In this document: positions 3,706-14,500 of the stretch, one piece after another
Layout of the letters: each line of letters starts with the position of its first letter
Position numbering within the stretch: position 1 is the stretch's first letter
IMG/VR virus record: IMGVR_UViG_3300023170_000111
Span: 1 to 31,991 of that record
Direction: 5' to 3' (one strand)
DNA from: a virus
DNA: 31,991 bases
Program-made: the position numbers and the translations under genes
The notes under the pieces: generated by a model
What the model was told of the DNA's origin: nothing
The model's database searches: none
Seen by the model: the letters and a program-made list of their open reading frames with translations, nothing else

Positions 3706-5502
3706 ATGGCATCTTATGTACAACTAGCAAATCTAGATTTTGCTGAGATTAAAACAACATTAAAAGAATATCTAAGATCACAGTCTGATTTTACAGACTA
3801 TGATTTTGAGGGATCTGCTATTAGTGTTTTACTAGACGTATTAGCTTATAACACTTATTACACAGCATTCAACACCAACATGGTGGCGAATGAACTGTTT
3901 TTAGATTCTGCTACATTAAGAGAGAATGTAGTTTCGTTAGCGAAGACCATTGGATATCAACCAAAGTCGAAGCGAGCACCAGTATCATATGTTGACTTCG
4001 GCGTTAACTTTACTGGATCTTCTCCTGGTTCCATCTCATTGAAGAAAGGAACGGGATTTACCACAGTTTTTGACGATACATTATATCAGTATGTTGTTGC
4101 TGATGACATCACGGTTCCTGTAACTGCCGGATTTGCTTCTTTCGAGGAAGTACCGATTTATGAAGGAAAGTTAATCACCAACACCTATACTGCTAATACT
4201 GCTTCGTCGAATCAAAGATTTATTATCGACAACAGCAGAGTTGACACAAATACGATTCGCGTAAGGGTATACGAGAGTGCTCAGTCAACCAACTTTCTTG
4301 ATTACGAATATTCCAGCAATATCCTGAATGTAGATTCCGAATCTGCTGTTTATTTTGTAGAAGAGACTGATGATGAGCGTTATGAGATCTTCTTTGGTGA
4401 TGGAGTATTAGGATCATCCTTAGACAATGGAAACCTCATTGAGATTTCTTACATCATCACAAACGGTCCTGCCACGAATGGAGCAAGAACGTTCACATTT
4501 GCTGGTATTTTGGAAGATGCCAATGGATCTAGCAACTATCCCACTAGTGTTACTGTCAGTAAGATTGTTGCTTCCGATGGAGGAGAGGAAATCGAGACTA
4601 TCTCTTCTATTAAGTACAATGCTCCCAAATATTTTGGCACCCAGGACAGAGCAGTAACTGCCGATGACTACGCTGCTATCATCAGAAACATCTATCCTTC
4701 TGTTGCCGACATTATCACCTACGGAGGAGAAGAGGAAGTAAACCCCGAGTATGGTAAAGTCAAGATTGTAATCAAACCAAAGAATACAGCAGTATTGTCG
4801 TCGTTCACCAAAAATCAGATCATCGAGAGGTTAAAACCATACATGGTTGCTTCGGTGACACCTGACCTTATCGATCCTTCTATTTTATACGTCGAACTGA
4901 CCAGCAGAATCGCCTACAACAAGTCTATTACTACGGCAAGACCCGAAGACATCAAAAAGAAGGTAATCGCTGCTGTAGAGGACTACACTGCCCAATCAGA
5001 CACCGAAAAGTTCAACGGTAAGTTTAGGTACAGCAAGTATGTCTCTGTGATTGACAATGCTGATAGAACAATCGTCTCAAATGAGACAACGGTGAAAATG
5101 AGAAAAGATTTCTATCCTATTCTCAACAGTAAGTCATATTATGAGATTTGTTATCAAAATAGATTTGCTGAATATTGTGGAGAACCCATCGTTCAATCGA
5201 CCGGGTTTGTGGTTAGTGAATTCCCCAACAGGACTGTATATTTTGAAGATAACGATGGCAAAATCATCCTATATACATTAGGACAAGGTGGTGAAAAAGT
5301 AACTGTGAGAGATTCTATTGGAAGAATCGATTACTTAAAAGGAGAAGTTATTATTGACAACTTAACCATCATCAAAGGATCCTTCTTTGATAACAAGATT
5401 GAAGTCCGTGTTAATCCATTCAATAAAGATTTGAATGCTCTTCGTAATGTTTACCTGGATGTTGACATTACAAATAGTACGTTTACTACATATCCCGAGT
5501 AA
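3706..5502 (+). CDS. gp6: Baseplate wedge protein gp6 (baseplate J-like)
   Basis: This 598-residue protein is close to T4 gp6 in size (660). The N-terminus has the gp6 signature of a helix followed by EGSAISVLLDVLAYNTYYTA (about 37-57) and NELFLDSATLRENVVSLAK. Residues about 299-410 hold the baseplate J-like core (IKYNAPKYFGTQDRAVTADD, then IIRNIYPSVADIITYGGEE). gp6 dimers make the inner ring of the baseplate that holds the wedges together and triggers contraction. The ATG follows the gp25 stop directly with no SD site, and the giant gene begins 6 bases after its TAA. Order and motifs make the call secure. Confidence 0.93.
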   Translation: MASYVQLANLDFAEIKTTLKEYLRSQSDFTDYDFEGSAISVLLDVLAYNTYYTAFNTNMVANELFLDSATLRENVVSLAKTIGYQPKSKRAPVSYVDFGVNFTGSSPGSISLKKGTGFTTVFDDTLYQYVVADDITVPVTAGFASFEEVPIYEGKLITNTYTANTASSNQRFIIDNSRVDTNTIRVRVYESAQSTNFLDYEYSSNILNVDSESAVYFVEETDDERYEIFFGDGVLGSSLDNGNLIEISYIITNGPATNGARTFTFAGILEDANGSSNYPTSVTVSKIVASDGGEEIETISSIKYNAPKYFGTQDRAVTADDYAAIIRNIYPSVADIITYGGEEEVNPEYGKVKIVIKPKNTAVLSSFTKNQIIERLKPYMVASVTPDLIDPSILYVELTSRIAYNKSITTARPEDIKKKVIAAVEDYTAQSDTEKFNGKFRYSKYVSVIDNADRTIVSNETTVKMRKDFYPILNSKSYYEICYQNRFAEYCGEPIVQSTGFVVSEFPNRTVYFEDNDGKIILYTLGQGGEKVTVRDSIGRIDYLKGEVIIDNLTIIKGSFFDNKIEVRVNPFNKDLNALRNVYLDVDITNSTFTTYPE

Positions 5503-5508
5503 TCTTAA

Positions 5509-8500
5509 ATGGCTGCTAAGACAAGAAATATCTCTACATTAATCGAAAGCCAGTTACCTGGATTCATTATTGAAGATTACGCTCAGATGAAGACGTTCAT
5601 AGAGAGTTACTATGAACAGCAGGAGCTTCGTGGGCAGCCGTTAGACATTATTCATAATATTACGGAATATCGTAATATTGATTTCTATAGTAACAAAATC
5701 TTAAAGGAAAAGACTACTCTTGCCGTATCTGTTGCTGCAAATGATACTACCATTGTAGTTAGTGATGCTACTTCTTTCCCAGAAGTTAATGGATACATTC
5801 AAATCGACAATGAGATTCTATTTTATAAAGAAAGAACAGATACTGAGTTTTTAGAGGTATCGAGAGGTGTAAGTGGTAATAACACTCTCGGAGACCTATA
5901 CAACAAAAGTAAGTTTGTCTCCACATCAGCGACAGCACACACACAAAATGCTGATGTTCTTAATATCAGCAATCTATTTCTATATGCTTTTGTAAGAAAC
6001 TTCGAACGAGAGTATCTTGCTTCTTTCCCAGAGAAGTTTTTAAAGGGAGATGTTGACAAGAGAACTCTAATCAAAAATATTGGAGATTTCTACAGAGCAA
6101 AAGGAACTGACAGATCTATTCAGTTCTTATTCAAAACAATCATTTCTAGAGATCCACAAGAGAAGGTTAGTGTATACAATCCTAAGGATACTACACTAAA
6201 AGCGTCTACTTCTGATTGGATTTCTAGTTACACTTTAAAAGTCAAGGTACTATCAGGTGACCTTACAAAACTAGTTGGTGCTAAAATCACACAGGGTCAG
6301 AATAGTGCCGTTGTTGACAATGTTACGCCCGGAAATCTTATTCTAGCTCCAGAGTCTGTCGTTGGAGAGTTTAATATTGTTTCTTCGACATCTCTAAAGA
6401 AAGAACCTTTATTGGCAAGTTATGGTTCTGGTTACAAGGTTACTGTAGATTCCACCCAAGGTTTTCCACAGCAAGGAACTCTCACTATAGGATCTGCTAC
6501 AATCGAATATCTCTCTAAGAGTGTAAATCAGTTTACTATCTCAAAGAGATCAGCAACAAATACTAACTTTGCTGTCGGAACACCTATTTACGCCGGAGAT
6601 GTTGTAACTGGCACTTATGAAGGCGGAACTGTTAGATTCATCATTACTGGTGTAGTTTATAACCTCCTACCATCCAACCCAAAACCATATGCTTCGGCAG
6701 GTGACCAGATTCAACTAGTAGATACTTTTGATTCTATTTCCCCTGTCATCAAAAACACCCTGAATAATAATAGGTGGTTACTCAATCCCGACTACTCGGA
6801 ACCAAATAGTATCCATGCCAATATTGATTTGGATGGGGTAGTTGCTGATGTAAGTGCTATTTTTGAAGACGAACAATATTTTTATATCTGTTCTTCCTCT
6901 TTCCCATCAAACTCCGACTTGTTAACACCTCAGGTTACTGTAAGTCTAGATGGTCAGGAAATCTTAAAGCTTATCAGAAAGCACCCTATTACCACCACCG
7001 AGGTTTACAGCACGGGCAACAAAGATGTTGGTATCCTCGTTGATGGTACTCCTGTCTATTCAAATAGATCTGAAGAAGAAGTAGTATACGGAAAGATAGA
7101 AACCATTACCCTCCAATCAAAAGGAAGAAACTACAAGGTTGCTCCCACTGTTCTTGTTAACGAACAACCTAATAAAGCAACTGCTGTTTTGGCAGGAGAA
7201 ACTGTTTCCAGAATCGATCCAGTAGATTTTGACACTACTCTATATGAAGAAGATCCTACGATTAGAATCACTGCTGGAGAGGGGGCTATATTATCTGCTG
7301 TCGTAACAAACGGAGCGATTACTAGTATTAATGTTGATAATCCAGGTAGATATTATACTTCCCCACCAACTATTCTCATTACTGATCTCACCGGAAGAGG
7401 AAGTTTTGCCGAATATGAAGCGGTTGTCTCCAACGGGGAGATTGTAGAATGTGTCAAGATTACTGAAGGAAAACTATACAATCCTCAGTTTACTTCGGTA
7501 GTTGCTGTTGCTTCCGGTACTGGTGCTTCTGCTACAGCAAAAGTGAGACGTTGGGCGAAAAATAGATATAGATCTCTACAATCTGTTTTAGATACCAACA
7601 ATGGATATGCTTTCCCTTCCAGAACAGGTAAGGTTGGGTATGGTTATGGAGTAGTAGCAAATCCAGTTATTTTAAGAAGAAGACTATTAGACAGTATTGA
7701 TGCTGTATATGAAGAGACTGCTACCATCCTTCACTCTCCTATCTTAGGATATGCTTACGATGGTAATCCCATTTATGGTCCTTATGGTTATTCTAATCCA
7801 TTAGATCGTACCAGTTCTGTTGTGAGGATGAACTCGGGATACACCATCAAGACATCCAGAGTAAATGGTCCTTCTAATATTTTTGATCCTCTTGGTAGTT
7901 TTGTTGATGACTACGAATGGAAACCATCTATCAATAGTGGAAAAACAGAACTAGACGCTAACAATGGTAGATTTTGTGTAACACCTGATTATCCAAATGG
8001 TGTTTATGCTTACTTCCTTACTATTGATGCTGATAACAATCCCGTATTCCCTTATGTACTAGGATCTAACTTCTACTCCCTTCCTGTAGATTCTAACTAT
8101 AATACTCCTATCTCTCAAAGAGATTTACCAAAAGATATTAAGCGTTTAGGTTTCGCTGGATCCGGCGTAGGTTTGAAGGCTACTATTAAAGACGTTAGCA
8201 AAGGCAGAGTCAGTGGTGCTAACGTCATTTCCTCTACAGAAGAGTTTGAGGTAGGATCAAACCTTCTTATCGAAAATAAGGCAGTAAATGCTCAAGTATC
8301 TACTCTAAAAGGAAAAGAAGTTGTTGGTATTGAGTCGAATCAGACAAAAGCATTAGAAATCACAACTAGTCAAAGTGTATACTTATTTGCCGGAGACATC
8401 ATTACCCAAGGTGGTCCTGGTGGCGCAACGGGAGAAGTTGTAACTAATACTTTCAATGGAAATAACTTCATTGTAAGAAATGTACAACCTAATATCAACG

Positions 8501-11500
8501 ATGGATCTTTAATCACTGCTACAGGCGGAACTTTAGACTCTAGTTCAACGATACAGAAGTTCATTCTCGATGCTTCTTCGACATATACAGTTGGATCGAC
8601 ATTAAACTTTATTAATGAAGATGAACAAGAAATCGAAGCAACTGCCGAGATTTTAGAATCTACTATTGCTCAAAACTCAGTCATAGTAAGGGTTTTGACG
8701 GGTACGTTTACTAATGACTCGGGATATTATCTCAGCAGCAGCACCTTGTCGGATACTGCCAGAACTGGAATCGAAAGTGTTCAAGATTTGAGTGTAGGTT
8801 TAGAAATCTTTGATATAAACGACAGCATTGCTATTTTAGAAACAGCAACAAATCATGGTGTTTCTGTTGGCGACATTGTTGACGTTGATATCACTCCAGA
8901 TGAGTCTGGAACAGAAACAACTTACTATGTAAGAAAGAAGATCTACCAAGATGTCACTACAGTACCACCCAAGCATCAGTCTGTAATCACTGACACTGGT
9001 ATTGGTAGTGGTGATGTCATCAATACAGGCAACTCTTACCTCACAGGTACGTTTAATGATGTAGAACTAGTTTTCCGTGATTCTTCACAGGCAAGACCTG
9101 GCGTAGGACTACTAGGAGATCCTAATAACGCCAGAGCAACTATTGTAATTGGTAATCCAAATGGATCTGGTTTTGGACCTGTTGCTAGCATTATTATCAC
9201 AAATAAAGGATCTGGATATAGAAAAGAAGATGTTTTAACGTTTGTTGAGGGTGTTCCTGTTACTAATGTTGCTGCTGGCGGACCACAAAACTTTGCCTTT
9301 GTAGTTGATCATGTAGGATTTGCTGCTTCTAATACAAGACTATATCTATCAAATGTCACTAACTTATCTAACGGAGATTTCCTCAAAGTAGGACAAGAGA
9401 TCGTCGAGATTCAAAATGTAAACCTAGTATTTAAATACGTTACTGTAGGTAGAGCAAGAAAAGGTACGTTTTCCACTAATCACTATGATGGAAACGTAGT
9501 AAATGGCGAAGAGATTCCATTCAGAATCTCCAACGGATATAGACCTTTCGGTGCTGGAGCAGGAAACCCAATCGCCACAGACTATGATGCCGAGACCGGA
9601 AAGTTAACTATTTCCTATGATTACAATGATAACATTAATCTGATTAATAAAGTTATAGGTAGTTCTGTTTTCTTCGACGAAAGCACTCCAAAGAAAACTG
9701 TTACCCTAACTAATGTAGAAGAAGCTTCCTATAAGTTGGAGTTGTCAAAAGATGACGAAACTAACTTCATTGTCAATCCATCGTTTGACGTATTAAAATA
9801 CTATTCTTATAGATTTGACACGGGTCACTTCTCCATGGCAAACACCTTCTTGGACATTTCTCCAAGTATTAACTACAATATTCTTGTAGATGGTAAAGAA
9901 GTGGGTTCTATTAATCCAGGAACTGCCGGTTCTTATACTCGTATTAGATTTGGATTTACACCAGACATTGCTACCCTTGATCAAGAAAGAGTAGATTTAA
10001 GATATAGCACATTCTACTATTTCATCAAAGCATCTGGGGTAGATACAGAAGAATCTAAGATTAATATTGTTAATGATCCTCTCGTAGGAAGAAAGAAGGT
10101 TACTCATATCACAAATACCAAACTGGTGTATGATTTGGATTCTATTGTAGAATACGATGGTAGTGGTGAGATTTCTTACACAACCACATCTACAAGTGCT
10201 TTCGGTGCCATTCATGACGTTTCAATCAGATCTAGCAAAAAGGACTTAGATTACTTACCTATCGTATTTGGTGTCTATCCAAGAGAAGCATCTCAAGCTG
10301 TACTAGAACCTGTCATTGAAAATGGAACGATTACCAAAGTCGATGTTATTAAACGTGGTTCTGGATACGTAAAACCAAAACTAGTATTTGAAGGAGATGG
10401 AACTGGCGTAGAGCTTGCTTTGGTCGTAATAGATGGATCTATCGTTGCTGTTAGAGTCGATAAAGGTGGACGTGGATATACATCTGCTAAAGCAGAAGTA
10501 GTAGAATCTAATACTACTATCTACCTTGAGTCTTCTAACATTGGCGTGCCACTAAATGTAGAGATTGGATTGTATGGTTCCGGTTTCAACACCGATTACT
10601 CCACTAGACCTACATTTAGATCTAAAACTGTTTTAGTATTAGAAGATGCTGATTTGTTCAAACCACAATCTCAGATTGTTCAAGATTCTTCTGGATCTAA
10701 AGCAAATGTAGATAGCTGGAGAATGGGCGGTAACCTTCTAAAGGTTTCTGATGTAGAAGGTATATTTGAAGTTGGTCAACCTATTAGAGATACCAGAAAT
10801 AATAGCACTGCTAATGTTAAGCATGTTCTAGAAACAGATTTCAATGAGGATGTTAAGTCCTATTCACAGCAAGGATATTTCGCTAGTGTAAAAGGTTATA
10901 TTGGAGAAAATAGAAATAAGATCACAGATTCGTATTTCTATCAAGATTATTCTTATGTAGTAGAATCCGATACCCCTGTTGACATTTGGAGAGATTTAAT
11001 CTTAGAAACTACTCACCCAGCAGGTTTTGAGTTATTTGGTGAGGTTAACGTTTTCTCTCAGGGTTCTGCTCCTATGCCTCAGGCATCTCAGGCAGCAACT
11101 CCTATTACATGTAATCTAAATCTATCAATCAAAGCGATTGAGACGATCAATACTTCCAGGGTTGTTACTACACATATCGCTAAGTTTGCTGATAGCAATG
11201 TTAAGCGTGGAAAGGGTGCTATCAGCATTTCTGATGTTGATCTATCGGCTACAAACTTCCAAGATATTAGACTAGAACCTAACTTTGATGGAATCGAAGA
11301 TCCAAACACCGGTAAGAGAGTTGGAACTACTGTCTTCACCATGTATCAAGCAGGATCTAATAATACCATCGTTGCTTATAACGACCAAGAGTTTTTCATT
11401 ACCCTCGATGGTATTTTACAAGAACCAGGAGAAGCATTCACAGTTTTAGGAAGTCAGATTGTTTTTGACACCGCTCCTTTGGGAGAAAGGGTAGTAGAAG

Positions 11501-14500
11501 GTCAAGATGTAGATGAACAAAAGTTCTACGGTAAACAGTTAAAGTATAATGATGCTGTTAATAGTGATCAGTATCTAAGAAAGTTCCAAGATATTAGTGG
11601 TGAGTTTGATAATATTAAATCTGACTTTGATTTGTACTATGATGATGGATCTATTGCTAAGACAGAAGAAAATGAACTTCTAATCGTTGTTATTGATGGA
11701 GTCAAGCAACGTTATGGCGAAGCATATGAAATCTTAAGATATGAAGATCCTGCTACACCAGATAAAATCAAGTTTATTGGTAAACCCGAAGTAGAAGATC
11801 CATTATATGATGCCGAAGACGAGAGAGAAGATAGGGTATTAAGAAATGGACAGAAGTGTTACATCTTCGGCATTGGAAACTATTTCACTGCTACTATTTC
11901 CACCGATAATATTGTAAACAATCCTATTGGACCATTTATTATCAAGAATAGTCTTACTGGAAATGCTGTTGAAGTTCCTGATCCTGATTATGGTATTGTA
12001 TTTGTAAACAATGTGTTACAGATTCCAGGAAAGGCATACAATATTACTGGATCTGTGATTACGTTTAGACAACCTCTACCATATGCTGTCCAATCGGATG
12101 GATCCGTTGTTGTTGCTCCTATCGAAATCATTTATGTGTACGGTAAAACTACCGATCAAGTTTTAACGTTACATGATTTTGAACCAGATGTATATCTAAG
12201 AGATGTAACAGTAGAGATCACTGATGCCTATGCTGATGAGTTTTTCTTCTTCTACAATACAACTGCTGCTCAGCAAGATCTGGCTAGTGGTGATTCCCTA
12301 TGGGTAGAAGATCTAGCACCAGTAGAAGATAGATTAACTTATCAAATCAGTGCTGATTGGACACTTCTATCTAGTGGAACAGGATACACAGAAGAAAAAG
12401 TATATGCCAACGTTCCTTTCTATAACGTAGCAACACAAACTTTTGTGGTTACTTTGGCAGGTGGTCAATATCTAATCGATGGTGTTCCATTACCTACTCT
12501 ACAGTTATCTCCTGGTAATACCTATAGATTTGATGTTTCCGACCCATCTTTGGTAGGATCTGACCTAACATTCCAACACCAAGTTGATTCTTCTTTTATT
12601 CGTCAGGAAGATATTGGGTTCCAGGGTGAACCAAACTCTTTTATTGATTTGATTATCTTCCCAGAAGCTCCAGAAGGTCTTGCTCAGATTAACTACACCA
12701 ACCTACTGGACGCACCAAATACAGGAACCGTTGATGTACTTGCTGGTCCTACGGGACAGTATGGTTACGGATTTAAAGTTGCTAGATTACGTGTTACGGA
12801 TAATGGTGAGGTTATTCTCGAAAGTGTTGTCTGGAATCAGCGTGGAGAAAGATATCAAGACGGCGACATTACATTATCCATAGGTTTTGTTGGTTACGAT
12901 GGTCTCGGTAATGGTGATATCTCTATTCAACACAATCTAGCATACAGAACCACTGAAGTATCTGCCGGAACAAACGAGTATCTCCTAGGAAGAGTTAAAG
13001 ATGTTAGTCAAGATGGTAATGTAACTCGTATTCGTTTAGAATCGAAGTTTTCGTGGCCAGAGGATGTTCTACAAGATAAAGTATTTGTATATAAGAGAGA
13101 TTACAGGATTGGAAGTAGTATTGAATCTCGTAGATATAATATTAGAGGTTTAGGTTATTCTGTCACCAGTACAGAACCTTTGGATGCTAATGGATTCCCT
13201 CAACTAAAAAGAAACACTACTTATTGGTTGAATGGAACTAAAGATGATAATGCTTACTACGAAAGAACTAAACTTTTCTCTAACTTACATCCAAAAGATA
13301 AAGTCTGTATCTCTGGAGAAACTCATTACAGAGAGATTAAAACTATCAGTAGACTCGCTAAGAGAACTCATTTTGATCCTGGTAAGTACCTAGGTAAGGA
13401 TCATGCTGTACGTGTTACTACGAGTGCTTATAACGGAACACAATCAGGTTCTGGTCTAAGCATATATGCTCCTATTGATTCCGAAGGAAGAGTAACTGAT
13501 CTTATTTGGAATAGACCTGAATGGAATGCCGAGTTTACTAGGAGATCAGAAACAGCGAGAGGATATCTTGCTGCTCCTAAACTATATTTTATTCCAAAAA
13601 CTCCTGCTGGTGGTGGAGCACAGGCAGCGGTATATTTCCACAAAGGTATTGTAAGTGTAGATTTAATCCGTCCTGGTTATGGATACGAAGAACCACCTAC
13701 TGTTGTGGTGGCAAAACCATATGATGTTCTAAGAAATCCAAACAGAAAGATTGATAGTGTCTCTAACTTAACATTTAATTTATCTATTCCCAATACTTTT
13801 TTCTCGATTACAACACTCAACGAGATTGCTGTTGGTTCTACAGAAGAATTCCTCTCTATTATTAACCTCACTATATTTGTTAGTGCTGAGACCAGTGATC
13901 AGATTACAACAATCATTGAACCAGAAGTTGCTACGGTTCGTCTACGTCTAGAAACAGAACTCACATACCTCGATCTCGAAACTGAGATTGTTGATCTTCC
14001 ACCTACTGTATTGGCATTCAATGCTCTAGATGTAAATGAAACTCTAATCACTCAGTTCATCCAGACAGAACAAGTTGTTGGTGATGAAGTAATCATCGAA
14101 GAAGCGATTATTGATCTTGAGTTCCAGCTGGAAGTAATCGCTGCTCAGCGAGGTGCTACTGCTTCTACAAGTGATCAGTTTGCTATTATCGCTGCTGACT
14201 TCTTGATCGGTGACACTATTTTATATGTACTCAATAGCAATAACTTCCCAGAAGAAGGAAATCTGATTATTGGTTATACCGATTCTAATGGATATGAAAG
14301 AATCGAAAGAGTTTCTTACTTCAGAAGAGAATATGATAGATTCTTTATCGATGAAAGAGGAGTAGGTGCTACGCTTGAGGCAGATCATTTTGCCGGAACA
14401 CTGGCTAAACTAGAACCACCTCTTGTCTTCGTCCGTGATGTTGATATTGATACTCAACTTGTACCACCTCCAGTTCCAGGAGAGGTCGGTGAAGAACTAT

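Noticed and set aside
7732-8070. YHYH-like segment as a separate inserted gene
   Set aside because: The reading frame is continuous through it with the same codon use on both sides, so it is a domain of the giant protein.
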